DNA of 64,000 nt from Ferruginibacter paludis (GCF_030409685.1 NZ_JAUFQJ010000024.1:620001-684000), one strand, 5' to 3'. Counted from the first letter of the stretch, positions 1 through 8,696 are shown. Notes: a model not told the origin generated them from the letters alone. A program made the numbers and translations.

Positions 1-990
1 GTAAAAGCTATATTCCTGCCACTTGGTAACTTCATAATCAGCGCCAAAGCTCCAATGGCCTGCGCTATCGCGGTAGGTAAAACCAACGGCATAAGCAGAT
101 GGACGTACGATATTTCCTTTTATTTCATTTTCATAAATACTGTCAATTCGTGAATTCGTACCATTTGCGTCGGTTGCGAATGTCTCTCTCAACGTACTTT
201 GTGTTCCTTTGTATGTTTGTTTCAGGTTGCCATAGGCGCCTAATCTTAATATCGCCTTGCTTTTCAGTTTGATTTCATACTGCATACCCACATTAAAAAA
301 TCCGCCGCCAAAATGGGTTCTTTCAGATGAGTTGGAGGAATAGTAATGGACAGTGTCATTTAAAAAACTAAGCCTGGTACTGTAGTCCTTATTGCCAAAT
401 GCATACCCTGCATTAAATCCCAGACTAAGGCCTTTGATACGAATACCAAGGCCACCAGCCACTTCATTTAAGCCACCGTTGCCTTCGTAAACTGTAGCTA
501 AACTATCAATACCCTGTAACCGCTCAAACTTTGCGATTTTATAATTTATTTTTGAAACCGGTTTAAGGCCAAAGTTGGCGCCTAAAAACACGCCTTTTTT
601 ATTTGCCTGCTTCATTTTTATAGGAAAGCCCAGCTGCACGTAAGACATGCTGACGTTATTGGAGGTAAACTTTGTAAGGGGGGTTGTACTTCTTAAAATA
701 CGTGTGTCTATTTCAGCACCAAAATCAAATATGGTGCTGCGCTGATAATTTGGATTGCCTTTTACTACTGCAGGGTCTACATAGCCAAGGTTGCCATAGC
801 TGGCGGGATTGGTAAAATTCACACTTTGAAAATCTGAATAGCCTGCAGTTATTCCACCCATAGCCCTGGTGATGATATTGTGATTGGGGGTAAGATCTCC
901 CAAGCCATAACGGGAATAAGGAGAGTTTTCCTGCGCAGAGACAGATGTGTAAAAAAGTACGGTTAAAACCAGGCCTGTCAGTCTCATCAT
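1..990 (-). CDS. Outer-membrane beta-barrel protein, 3' part missing
   Basis: This frame is open from an ATG at 990 to the first base of the window, giving 330 codons with the C-terminus outside. The protein begins with a Sec signal peptide (MMRLTGLVLTVLFYTSVSAQ) followed by SPYSRYGLGD, the hallmark start of a Bacteroidota outer-membrane barrel family distantly like FadL/OmpP1. Alternating hydrophobic strands continue to the edge. Its start overlaps the coaX stop by one base (TAATG), so the two are co-transcribed, probably with translational coupling. The family is commonly found after coaX in this phylum. The substrate is unknown; a transport or structural role in the outer membrane is inferred. 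Confidence 0.8.
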   Translation of the reverse strand, partial: MMRLTGLVLTVLFYTSVSAQENSPYSRYGLGDLTPNHNIITRAMGGITAGYSDFQSVNFTNPASYGNLGYVDPAVVKGNPNYQRSTIFDFGAEIDTRILRSTTPLTKFTSNNVSMSYVQLGFPIKMKQANKKGVFLGANFGLKPVSKINYKIAKFERLQGIDSLATVYEGNGGLNEVAGGLGIRIKGLSLGFNAGYAFGNKDYSTRLSFLNDTVHYYSSNSSERTHFGGGFFNVGMQYEIKLKSKAILRLGAYGNLKQTYKGTQSTLRETFATDANGTNSRIDSIYENEIKGNIVRPSAYAVGFTYRDSAGHWSFGADYEVTKWQEYSFY

Positions 991-1721
991 TATTTGCAGT
1001 TGTTAACTTCGCTGATTGCGTAAAGTCCTTTGAATAAAAAATTTAAGTCTGCAAATATCCTGTTTTTAAGTTGACCGGCAAAATAGGCCGAATCACCCCC
1101 GGTTAAAACCACGTTAAAGTTGCCGTATTTACCTGCATAATAATCGATGAACCCATCAATTTCAAAGGTAATTCCGGCTATTACCCCGCTTTGAAGATTC
1201 GTTTTTGTGTCGTAGGCAATTACCGGAAAATTCCAGTCTTTTTGAACCAGCGGTAAAAATGCGGTATGATCATGCATTGATTTAAACCGCATTTCCATAC
1301 CCGGCGAAATGGCGCCACCAATAAACTCGTTGTTTTGGGTAATGAAATTATAGGTGATACAACTGCCCAAACCAATCACCAGGTTATTTTTGTCTGGATA
1401 AAAATGCACGGCGGCGGCAATCAACGCCAGCCGGTCTGCACCAATGGTTTGGGGTTTTCCCACAGCCGTAGTGAAATTTACTTTACTAATATGGGATAGT
1501 TTATGAAAGTTTGTTTTTTCACCCAATAGTGTTTCAATAGCACTGTTGTGTTCTATAACGGATGCCAGAATAGTGTTGTCAGGTTGGTATTGTTCCAGCA
1601 GTTTTTCAATGGTTTCCAGGCTGTCGTCTGCCACCGCAATGTCATTTTTAAATACATCATTTTCAAAGAAGCCGCATTTTTTACGGGTATTGCCAAAATC
1701 GAAGCAAAGTGTTTTTTTCAT
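990..1721 (-). CDS. coaX: Type III pantothenate kinase
   Basis: CoaX phosphorylates pantothenate, the first step of coenzyme A synthesis, in the cytoplasm. The 243-residue length is usual for the family. The ATP-binding motif DFGNT is at residues 8-12, GADR at 94-97 (pantothenate site and catalytic Asp), GGAISPG at 135-141 and LTGGD at 206-210. One motif is odd: the third conserved block, normally D-x-G-T-x-x-T-x-D, reads GLGSCITYN at 117-125, so the Asp usually linked to cation and phosphate contacts is Gly, and a second Asp is Asn. Everything else looks intact, so this may be a lineage variant. No other CoA gene is nearby. The start codon is ATG at 1721. Confidence 0.9.
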   Translation of the reverse strand: MKKTLCFDFGNTRKKCGFFENDVFKNDIAVADDSLETIEKLLEQYQPDNTILASVIEHNSAIETLLGEKTNFHKLSHISKVNFTTAVGKPQTIGADRLALIAAAVHFYPDKNNLVIGLGSCITYNFITQNNEFIGGAISPGMEMRFKSMHDHTAFLPLVQKDWNFPVIAYDTKTNLQSGVIAGITFEIDGFIDYYAGKYGNFNVVLTGGDSAYFAGQLKNRIFADLNFLFKGLYAISEVNNCK

Positions 1722-1862
1722 GTATGTATTTTTCTAGATAAACTTTAGCAAGAGTAGCAATCGCAGCAGATTGATAATTGTAAAAGGAAAGATAAATCGC
1801 TCTTTTGAATCTGCTTACAAAGACGGATTGCTAAAAAAACAACCTGGTAAAAAAGATGATTG

Positions 1863-2498
1863 TTACAAATTAAACCCTTCCAGGTTTTTAAAATGCCCGT
1901 TTAATTTTATCCGCTTTTTTAGTGTTTCCATTTCAGCCACTATGGGCAATACTTTTAGCAGGTGTTGCTTTAAATATTCCTGCCGCTGCATTTCATGAAA
2001 CAGGCCAAGCAATTCATATTCTTCCTTCAGCGAAAGACCGGCGTGGTGGGCTACATCATAACTGCGTAACAATGCTTCCGTTTTTGAAAAGGTTTTCTTT
2101 ACTTTTAAAATGGTATGCAGCTGGCCTATAATTTCCACCACTTTTTGCATTAATAGCTGATTACTCTTTTCTGAATTTTCAGGATAATTGACAATGGCAC
2201 CATTGTATAATTTCCCGGGCACATCTTTTACAATTTCTAAAATACGAAATACTTCCAGGCCCTTTGTTTTAATATCCATTTCGCCGTTATCATACACTTC
2301 CGTTATTTCAACCAGTTCTACCAGCGTTCCCAGCTCACCAATTTTATCATCAATAACTGCCGGTATGCCAAAAGGCTTTTGATTTTCCTTGCAATCATTA
2401 ATCAGCTGTTTGTAACGGGGTTCAAAAATGTGCAGATTGAGTTCTTCGCCAGGATATACCACAATGGCCAGCGGAAAAATATTTATAAAGTTGGTCAT
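1863..2498 (-). CDS. Stand-alone Lon N-terminal (substrate-binding) domain protein
   Basis: The 211-residue protein starts MTNFINIFPLAIVVYPGEEL, the typical opening of the Lon protease N-terminal domain (LON_substr_bdg, COG2802), followed by the LHIFEPRYKQLI motif. No ATPase or Ser-Lys protease domain follows, so it is not a protease. Such stand-alone domains are thought to bind unfolded or specific proteins, but their role is unknown. The open frame extends 43 codons upstream to 2627, but that extension lacks family character, so the ATG at 2498 is preferred. It is divergent from meaB; the 168 bases between them presumably hold both promoters. Confidence 0.82.
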   Translation of the reverse strand: MTNFINIFPLAIVVYPGEELNLHIFEPRYKQLINDCKENQKPFGIPAVIDDKIGELGTLVELVEITEVYDNGEMDIKTKGLEVFRILEIVKDVPGKLYNGAIVNYPENSEKSNQLLMQKVVEIIGQLHTILKVKKTFSKTEALLRSYDVAHHAGLSLKEEYELLGLFHEMQRQEYLKQHLLKVLPIVAEMETLKKRIKLNGHFKNLEGFNL

Positions 2499-2666
2499 AA
2501 TACGCCCTGAATTTTTAACCGAAGTTAATAACAAACAGCCATGATAAAACCGTGCCGTCCTGGTATTATAATCGCTATAAGCAATCGGGGTAACGGCATT
2601 GTTTGCGCCAGTTCCCCAAGGTTTCAATTATTTGGAATTTGATTTATTTACAGTGAATTTTGTTGC

Positions 2667-3557
2667 ATGTGGCAACAATACCTGCAACAAATTCAGCACG
2701 GCGATATTAAAGCTCTGGCCAGGTGCATTTCGCTGGTAGAAAACCAGGTAGAAGGGCATGAGCGTTTGTTGCAGCTTTTACCTCCTTCAACCACGCCCGT
2801 TATTGGAATTACAGGCCCTCCCGGGGCAGGAAAAAGCACACTGGTGGATGCATTGATTGGTCATATTACCGGTGAAGGAAAAAAGGCAGGTGTACTTTGT
2901 GTGGATCCATCTTCTCCTTTTAATTTAGGAGCACTTTTAGGCGATCGTATCCGGATGAGTGAGTGGTATACCAATCCCAATGTATATATCCGCTCGCTGG
3001 CCTCCAGGGGCTCGCTGGGAGGGCTGCACCCCAAAATAATTGAGATCAGCGATTTGCTGAAAGCCGCCACCTTTGATTATGTAATTGTTGAAACAGTCGG
3101 CGTAGGACAAAGTGAAATTGAAATTGCCGGGCTGGCAGACTGTACAGTTGTGGTATTGGTGCCTGAATCGGGTGATGATGTACAAACTATGAAAGCCGGG
3201 CTGATGGAGATTGCTGACATTTTTGTTGTAAACAAAGCCGACCGTCCAGACGCCGCTGCTTTTATGAAAAATCTACACGGAATGCTTGCCCCCGCATTTA
3301 ATACCAGGCGGATTCCTGTTCCGGTTATCAAAACAGTGGCATCGCAAAAAACGGGTATTAGCGAACTGATGGAAGCCATAGCAGAAAGCCTTGCTCAACA
3401 AAAAAACAGGGATAAAAAATACTGGCTGTTAGCAGAAAAAGCGTACTATCTAATCACACAAAAAAAAATGGCGGGTGTTAAAAAATCTTTTTTGAAAACC
3501 CAGATTGAAAAGGCTGGGAAAGACTTTAACCTATACCGGTTTATACAACAATTTTAG
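2667..3557 (+). CDS. meaB: MeaB/ArgK-type G3E GTPase
   Basis: MeaB GTPases protect and reactivate adenosylcobalamin-dependent methylmalonyl-CoA mutase. The 296-residue protein has the Walker A motif GPPGAGKST at 50-58, the switch I region VDPSSP at 79-84, LGDRIRM at 91-97, the switch II ETVGVGQSE at 142-150 and the guanine-specificity motif NKAD at 189-192. It is about 30 residues shorter than the well-studied family members (about 330), mostly at the N-terminal helical part. No mutase gene lies beside it in this window, so the partner must be elsewhere. The start is ATG at 2667; the gene stands alone on the plus strand. Confidence 0.92.
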   Translation: MWQQYLQQIQHGDIKALARCISLVENQVEGHERLLQLLPPSTTPVIGITGPPGAGKSTLVDALIGHITGEGKKAGVLCVDPSSPFNLGALLGDRIRMSEWYTNPNVYIRSLASRGSLGGLHPKIIEISDLLKAATFDYVIVETVGVGQSEIEIAGLADCTVVVLVPESGDDVQTMKAGLMEIADIFVVNKADRPDAAAFMKNLHGMLAPAFNTRRIPVPVIKTVASQKTGISELMEAIAESLAQQKNRDKKYWLLAEKAYYLITQKKMAGVKKSFLKTQIEKAGKDFNLYRFIQQF

Positions 3558-3596
3558 GGGAGTGTCAGCATGTTGCCGGCAGAGCAACAACCTATG

Positions 3597-3833
3597 TCAG
3601 GCGTCCGGCATTTCATCAGCTTCTTTATTGGTTTTCCACCAACGGTAGCCGATAAAGCCTACTATGATAAAGGGAGTAAACATTAAATACATAATACCAC
3701 TGTTTAAGCCCTGGGCGGGCCCTTCGCCCAATTGCTGGGCAGTTTTAGTGCAAATAGAACATTGCGCCTGTACAGTTTCCGCAAAAGCCGCGGATATCAA
3801 AAACACTAAAAATAAAGAGAGCATTTTTTTCAT
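3597..3833 (-). CDS. Small signal-peptide and membrane-anchor protein, CSIC motif
   Basis: The 78-residue product starts at ATG 3833 with MKKMLSLFLVFLISAAFAETVQAQ, a clear signal peptide. A short CSICTKTAQQLGEGPAQGLN segment and one transmembrane helix (about residues 46-64) ending in GYRWWK follow. Small proteins of this design recur in Bacteroidota, but I know of no function. The CxxC pair suggests a disulfide or metal site outside the membrane. The frame extends upstream to 3947 without family character. It converges with meaB across a 39-base gap. Confidence 0.7.
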   Translation of the reverse strand: MKKMLSLFLVFLISAAFAETVQAQCSICTKTAQQLGEGPAQGLNSGIMYLMFTPFIIVGFIGYRWWKTNKEADEMPDA

Positions 3834-4003
3834 TGCAATACAAAGATAAAGCATAAAAATATTCCAATTGCTACCCTGTTTAACCGCGGCAATCATTACC
3901 ACAATATTGTCTTGTTGAATTACTCTACAAATTATTCTCAACAGCACATTTCCACTGTAGGGGCGATGCCTTTGCCAACAAAACGAAAAGTGAAAAGGCT
4001 GCT

Positions 4004-4459
4004 TTATTTAAAAAAAACTTCATTTCTTATACCATCAATTATTTCGGGTGTAATAATCTCCGTTGGGTGGGTTTGTTTATATTGTTTTAGCCTTGCATTC
4101 ATTTCTTCAATCTTCAGTTCGTATTCCCGGGCCTCCTTGTTTTCGGGCAATACGTTTTGGCTAAAATATTTTGCGTTTTGGGCTAGATGGTAAAACAGGG
4201 CACCTGCAAACATGCAGACAAACAGGAAAAAAACATAATCGTGTAAACTGAAGCCATAGGTGTACCAAAACCAGCCGCAAAAAAACAGTGGGATCATAAA
4301 AATTATCTTTTGCTTAATGGCCACCAGCATAACCCCCGTATAATAACACACTAACCCGAATAAATAAAACCAGTTACCTGCTCTCGACGCCATAAAAGGA
4401 ATTACAACAAGTGGAAATATAATATAGAAAATGGTAAGTATTTTAAACATCCCCTTCAT
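4004..4459 (-). CDS. Hypothetical membrane protein, copy 1 of a tandem pair
   Basis: The 151-residue protein has about four hydrophobic helices in residues 5-100 and a charged C-terminal tail (EYELKIEEMNARLKQYKQ) likely to be helical or coiled coil. It aligns by eye over its full length with the next gene upstream: both start near LTxFYIxFPLxxxxxM, share KQKIIxMIPxxFxxWFWxTYGFxLH in the middle, and end with TPExIDxIRNxxFFx. No known family is recognised. The ATG at 4459 is the only sensible start. Downstream lies the small CSIC protein. Confidence 0.65.
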   Translation of the reverse strand: MKGMFKILTIFYIIFPLVVIPFMASRAGNWFYLFGLVCYYTGVMLVAIKQKIIFMIPLFFCGWFWYTYGFSLHDYVFFLFVCMFAGALFYHLAQNAKYFSQNVLPENKEAREYELKIEEMNARLKQYKQTHPTEIITPEIIDGIRNEVFFK

Positions 4460-4592
4460 GGTACCGGTAAGTTTGACTTAATTAGGAGTAAAATTAGCAA
4501 TGTTTATTGACTATCCGTTATCATGCCCTTTAATCTGCTGTTTGGTTCAGGGAGTTAGCCCGGGATTGGAATTGCCCGTGCTTAGCAATGTG

Positions 4593-5063
4593 TTATGCAA
4601 AGAAAATGTCGTTTCTTATACTATCAATTACGTCAGGCGTTATAGTTGCAGTCGGGTGTTTTTGTTTGTATAAGTTCAGCCTGGCATACATTTTTTCAAT
4701 TTTCAATTCGTATTCTTCAGCAAGTTTGTTTTCTGGCAAAACCTTTTTAATAAAATGTTTTACATTTTGAGCAAGTTGATAAAAAAAAGCGCCTGAAAAT
4801 ATACAAATGAACAAGAAAAAAGTAAAGCCATGCAAATCAAAACCGTAGGTAAGCCAAAACCAGCTGAAAAATAGTACAGGAATCATTAAGATTATTTTTT
4901 GCCTGGCAACAACCATCAGGATAGACAGGTAATACAACACAATACCAAACAAAAAAGACCAGTTTCCAAAAATGGATTGCGAATAGGCTTGTCGCATTAG
5001 TAGCACAATTATTAATGGAAATACGATATAAAAAACGGTTAACGCTTTATACAGGTTTTTCAT
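4593..5063 (-). CDS. Hypothetical membrane protein, copy 2 of a tandem pair
   Basis: The 156-residue paralogue of the downstream gene has the same layout: an N-terminal helix, three further hydrophobic segments and a charged helical tail (EYELKIEKMYARLNLYKQ). A few residues (SQSIFG) are inserted after the first helix compared with copy 1. The two genes are 133 bases apart on the same strand, consistent with an old tandem duplication, because the DNA has diverged while the helices and the tail are kept. The function is unknown. The start is ATG at 5063. Confidence 0.65.
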   Translation of the reverse strand: MKNLYKALTVFYIVFPLIIVLLMRQAYSQSIFGNWSFLFGIVLYYLSILMVVARQKIILMIPVLFFSWFWLTYGFDLHGFTFFLFICIFSGAFFYQLAQNVKHFIKKVLPENKLAEEYELKIEKMYARLNLYKQKHPTATITPDVIDSIRNDIFFA

Positions 5064-5245
5064 TTTTTTGCTGGTATTTTTTGATGTTGGGCTTATAAAG
5101 CTACTTGGCCGCCCCCTTTTTATTACAACAGTTTACGTTTAAATCACCGGTTAGAATATATCAACGTCGATTTTGTCTAAATAGTGTAAGCTGGAATATT
5201 TTTATATTACAAAAAAGGGTTGGGTGTAACTGCGCTATGTATAGT

Positions 5246-5253
5246 TATATTTG
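5246..5253 (+). promoter_or_regulatory. Bacteroidota-type -7 box before trmB
   Basis: The sequence TATATTTG matches the TAnnTTTG -7 consensus of Bacteroidota sigma-ABfr promoters. A TTG at 5220-5222, 23 bases upstream, could act as the -33 element. The box ends only 6 bases before the trmB ATG, so the transcript may be nearly leaderless. Confidence 0.45.
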
Positions 5254-5259
5254 CGTTTT

Positions 5260-5958
5260 ATGGCACAAAAAAAATTACAACGCTTTGCAGACATTAAGAC
5301 CTTTGCCAATGTGCTGGAATATCCGGAAAATATGCAGGGGCAATGGCATGCCTTCTTTAAAAACACCGGGCCTGTAGTGCTGGAACTTGCCTGTGGCCGT
5401 GGAGAGTATACAGTTGGTTTATCAAGATTATTTGCCGGAAAAAATTTTATAGGGGTCGATGTAAAGGGCAACCGCATTTACATAGGGGCAAAAAAATGCC
5501 TGGATGAACAACTTACCAATGCCGCTTTTTTAAGAACACAGATTGCCATGCTGCCCAACTATTTCTCAGCCGGCGAAGTAAGTGAAATATGGATCACATT
5601 TCCCGATCCTCAGCTAAGGACCTCCAAGGCTAGAAAGAGATTAACCCATCCACAATTTTTGCGCTTGTACCAACAGGTATTGGTAAGTGGCGGTTACCTG
5701 CACTTAAAAACCGATTCGCCGGACCTGTACCGTTTTACAAAACGGGTAATCGGATTGTATGGCTTACACCTGCACGAAGATAGTGCTGATATTTATGCAG
5801 CCAACCCTTCACCAGAACTGCAGATAAAAACACATTACGAAGCGCTTGATATAGCACAAAGTAAAAAAATTCATTACCTGAAATTTAGCCTGCCTGCAAC
5901 CATTGGTGATTTGGATGACGCTCTGCAGGAAGAACTTAAATTAACAGAAAACATTTAA
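5260..5958 (+). CDS. trmB: tRNA (guanine-N7-)-methyltransferase
   Basis: TrmB transfers a methyl group from S-adenosylmethionine to N7 of G46 in tRNA. The 232-residue protein has the Rossmann SAM motif LELACGRGEYT around residues 43-53, the acidic FIGVDVKGNRI strand that binds the ribose, and the family signature FPDPQLRTSKARKRLTHPQF in the Bacteroidota form. The open frame can start at TTG 5251, but ATG 5260 matches the usual MAQKKLQRF opening. It is followed at 7 bases by a DUF5522 gene and then the alkyltransferase-like gene, suggesting a small operon. Confidence 0.93.
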   Translation: MAQKKLQRFADIKTFANVLEYPENMQGQWHAFFKNTGPVVLELACGRGEYTVGLSRLFAGKNFIGVDVKGNRIYIGAKKCLDEQLTNAAFLRTQIAMLPNYFSAGEVSEIWITFPDPQLRTSKARKRLTHPQFLRLYQQVLVSGGYLHLKTDSPDLYRFTKRVIGLYGLHLHEDSADIYAANPSPELQIKTHYEALDIAQSKKIHYLKFSLPATIGDLDDALQEELKLTENI

Positions 5959-5965
5959 AAGTTGT

Positions 5966-6172
5966 ATGCGCCGGCTAACTGAAGGAAAAGACTTTTATTA
6001 CAACGAGGAAAGGAATGTTGTATTTACCGCAAACTATCATTTGCAAAGAGGCAGCTGTTGTGGTAATGGTTGCAGGCATTGCCCGTTTAACCACTGCAAT
6101 GTAGAAGATGAGATTGTAAAAAAACAATGCCGTCCGGTTTTAAAGAGGATAGAGAGTAATATAACTCCGTAA
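5966..6172 (+). CDS. DUF5522 small cysteine-rich protein
   Basis: The 68-residue protein carries the DUF5522 signature: EGKDFYYNEERNVVFTANYH followed by RGSCCGNGCRHCPF at about residues 29-42. The cysteine cluster (CC, then CxxC with a His) looks able to hold a metal ion or an iron-sulfur cluster. The function is unknown. It starts 7 bases after trmB and so is probably translated from the same message, which hints weakly at a link to RNA modification. Confidence 0.85.
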   Translation: MRRLTEGKDFYYNEERNVVFTANYHLQRGSCCGNGCRHCPFNHCNVEDEIVKKQCRPVLKRIESNITP

Positions 6173-6191
6173 ATTCTGTAACTTTTAAACT

Positions 6192-6584
6192 ATGAAAAAG
6201 AACTCAGCCGTTAAAAAAGATCCTGTTAAAGAAACTGCCAAAAGCACTGTAAGAGAATATAGCTTTTTTGCTGACGTATATGATATAGTGAGACAAATAC
6301 CAAAGGGCAGGGTTACGTCTTATGGTGCCATTGCTGTTTATTTAGGCACCAAACTTTCTGCCCGGATGGTCGGCTGGGCAATGAATGCGGCACATACCGC
6401 GAAACCAACAATTCCGGCACACCGTGTAGTTAACAGAAACGGAATGCTTACCGGCAGACATCATTTTGCAACACCTACTTTAATGGAAGAGTTATTAAAG
6501 AAAGAAAAGGTGCAGGTGAAAGACGACAAAATAATTGACTTCAAAAACATTTTCTGGGATCCTGCAACAGAGCTGGTGTTATAA
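6192..6584 (+). CDS. Alkyltransferase-like (ATL) DNA-binding protein
   Basis: The 130-residue protein matches the C-terminal DNA-binding domain of O6-alkylguanine-DNA alkyltransferase: VRQIPKGRVTSYGAIA at about 33-48 and VGWAMNAA at 60-67. In repair enzymes the active site reads PCHRV; here it is PAHRV (75-79), with Ala76 replacing the acceptor cysteine. It therefore cannot transfer alkyl groups. Known ATL proteins bind O6-alkylguanine, flip it out and hand the lesion to nucleotide excision repair; that role is inferred here. A lysine-rich N-terminal extension of about 20 residues precedes the domain. It lies in the trmB gene row. Confidence 0.88.
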   Translation: MKKNSAVKKDPVKETAKSTVREYSFFADVYDIVRQIPKGRVTSYGAIAVYLGTKLSARMVGWAMNAAHTAKPTIPAHRVVNRNGMLTGRHHFATPTLMEELLKKEKVQVKDDKIIDFKNIFWDPATELVL

Positions 6585-6607
6585 GCGACGCCTTGTTCAA
6601 TTAAACT

Positions 6608-6615
6608 TACTTTTG
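6608..6615 (+). promoter_or_regulatory. Bacteroidota-type -7 box
   Basis: TACTTTTG fits TAnnTTTG and lies 26 bases before the ATG at 6642. No convincing -33 TTTG at the usual distance is seen, so the call is tentative. Confidence 0.35.
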
Positions 6616-6641
6616 CCTGCTACAACATTAATATTACTGCA

Positions 6642-7370
6642 ATGGATACAAAGACCATCATGGGCAAAATAACTTTTATCAATCATGATAAAGAGTATGC
6701 CACTATTGAATATGAACTCAATGGCAAAAAGAAAAGTATCAGCGGTAATATTAGTGAAAAGGAGCAGTTGAAATTAAAGAAAGAAAAAATAATAAAAAAA
6801 ATTCACCAGTTCCATGTGGGGGATGAAGTGAGTTTTGTGATCGCTTTATCAGCCAGGGGCGATAAGATGATTGCTGATTGTTTGCAGTTTCATTTTAACA
6901 ACGCACTTGATAATCTTATTAACAAATCATATGTAGAAAACCGGTTTGTTGGTTATTTAAAAAAAGTGGATGACGATTATTTTGTTAAAGAAACCGGTAG
7001 TTATATATTTTTTCCGTTGATTTTATCCCCCTGGGAAAAAAGGCCAAAAGAAGACAATTTAAATGAACCCGTATTTTTTAAGCTGGAAAATACAGACAAG
7101 CCCGACAAGGCCACAGCCGCATTATTTAAAAGTGAATACATTCCGGAATATATGTACGCTATGCAATGCTTTAAAAACAAAACTGTAATTGATGCAACTG
7201 TTTTTAAAGTAACACCCCACGGTGTTTTTGTAAATGTGGTAGATAAGAAAATACAGGCAAAGATTGCCGTTCATAAAAGTGACCAGTTGCCGGTTGCGCA
7301 AATTGGAGACATTGTACAAGTGCGTATTACTTACCTTGGCACTTCAAAAATTATTGTAGAAAGAGTGTAG
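6642..7370 (+). CDS. Hypothetical OB-fold (cold-shock/S1-like) protein
   Basis: The 242-residue soluble protein appears to be built from three beta-rich modules. The first (about 5-85) opens MGKITFINHDKEYATIEYE, which resembles a cold-shock domain; the last (about 175-242) has VIDATVFKVTPHGVFVNVVD...GDIVQVRITYLG, the pattern of an S1 RNA-binding domain. A basic stretch (KLKKEKIIKKIHQ) follows the first module. RNA or single-stranded DNA binding is inferred from fold resemblance only. Its end is 9 bases from the convergent DUF5690 gene, leaving little room for a terminator. Confidence 0.65.
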   Translation: MDTKTIMGKITFINHDKEYATIEYELNGKKKSISGNISEKEQLKLKKEKIIKKIHQFHVGDEVSFVIALSARGDKMIADCLQFHFNNALDNLINKSYVENRFVGYLKKVDDDYFVKETGSYIFFPLILSPWEKRPKEDNLNEPVFFKLENTDKPDKATAALFKSEYIPEYMYAMQCFKNKTVIDATVFKVTPHGVFVNVVDKKIQAKIAVHKSDQLPVAQIGDIVQVRITYLGTSKIIVERV

Positions 7371-7379
7371 TAAAACAGT

Positions 7380-8696
7380 TTATTTTGTTAGGGCCGGCTC
7401 CCCACTTATTTTTTCGCTATTTATATTGGTATATTTTCTCTTAAAATAAAATGCTGCAATAAAAGTTCCTATTATACCAACTACAGAAATAATCAACACG
7501 GCATCTATAAAAAAATTCGTCCAGGATAACTTTACGCCGATAAATTCTTTTAAAAATAATACCAGCACACTTCCCAGGTAGCCAAACGCGTCTGCCACAT
7601 ACATGATAAACCCAATGTTGCTTTTTACCCTGTAAGTGGCTATCATCCTTTCAAAATACAACGCATTAAAAGGAACATAACTCAGGTACAAACCCGTACC
7701 AATCATGGTCATCCAAATTACCGGATTAATCTCCCTTGCCATGAACAACAGTGTTGAAATAAATGCCAGAGCATACCCACCAATGATGATAAAATGATTG
7801 ATCATAAAGGCGCTGATATTGTTTTTTACCAGTATCAGCAAACTCATGCACAATAAAACAATCAGCGATACATAAGTCTCCGTTTCAGTAAAAATCGCGG
7901 CGTTATTTCCATACCCCAATTCTTTCCATAATTCGTTTGAAAAATTATCACGAAAATCCCTCAGAATAGTCAGCAATACATACGTAAACACAATGATGAT
8001 GATACCTGGTAGAAAAGTGCCAATGAAAGCTTTTCGCTCCACGCCTGTCATAGGCTTTCGTGCACTCCGTAAAATAATATCTGCCGGCGAAGGATGCGGA
8101 ATATGATTGAGCAGCCAGGTAAATACAATCATCGGAATAACAAAAAATGACCCGGCAATAAAAGGCATCCACATTTCGCTTACATGCCAGTACAGTACAA
8201 TTGATTTACCCACACTTTTTACAACACCGGAAGAAAATATAAAACTGATGGCAAGTACTGCACCCATAAACTCCGTAGACTTGCGGCCTTCGAGAAAACT
8301 GAATACCAGTCCCCAGACCATTCCCAGCGGAAATCCATTTAAAAAAAGAAAGATGATATTGTAGGGTGCTGGTGTAACGGCAAACAGCAGTAATGCCAGC
8401 CAGGCGAGCAGTATCAGTTTTACAATGGTGATTGCCCGCTTTTCGCCCTGCATGGCCGAAATGAATTTTATTCCATAAAATTTGCTCAGCATGTAGCCTA
8501 TTACCTGCGCTGTAACCAGCCAAACTTTGTAATCGAAACCAAGAAATTCCATACCGGCAAAGCCAGCTGCAACAAAAGGTTTGCGAAAAGCATACATGCA
8601 GAAGTACACACAAAATGCGCTGAGGGCCGCATAAAGAGAGAGTGCCCATAACGGCATTTTTTTTAGTTGATCCCGGAGCAGCGCAGAGGTGTACAT
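7380..8696 (-). CDS. DUF5690 transporter, OPA-like, copy 1
   Basis: The 438-residue protein has about 12 transmembrane helices, as in the major facilitator superfamily. It is a DUF5690 member. By eye it aligns with E. coli GlpT: YAFRKPF (R38, K39) with YYLVRKNF (R45, K46), GYMLSKFYG (K72) with YGFSKFIMG (K80), NGFPLGMVWG with CGWFQGMGWP, TILRDFRDNF (R246) with VYLLRYGILDW (R269), and FGYLGS with FGYLGGS. In GlpT, R45, K80 and R269 contact the substrate phosphate. It closes the phosphonate locus, so import of AEP, phosphonoacetate or an exchange with phosphate is the likely role; direction and substrate are inferred. It has a paralogue directly upstream. Confidence 0.78.
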   Translation of the reverse strand: MYTSALLRDQLKKMPLWALSLYAALSAFCVYFCMYAFRKPFVAAGFAGMEFLGFDYKVWLVTAQVIGYMLSKFYGIKFISAMQGEKRAITIVKLILLAWLALLLFAVTPAPYNIIFLFLNGFPLGMVWGLVFSFLEGRKSTEFMGAVLAISFIFSSGVVKSVGKSIVLYWHVSEMWMPFIAGSFFVIPMIVFTWLLNHIPHPSPADIILRSARKPMTGVERKAFIGTFLPGIIIIVFTYVLLTILRDFRDNFSNELWKELGYGNNAAIFTETETYVSLIVLLCMSLLILVKNNISAFMINHFIIIGGYALAFISTLLFMAREINPVIWMTMIGTGLYLSYVPFNALYFERMIATYRVKSNIGFIMYVADAFGYLGSVLVLFLKEFIGVKLSWTNFFIDAVLIISVVGIIGTFIAAFYFKRKYTNINSEKISGEPALTK

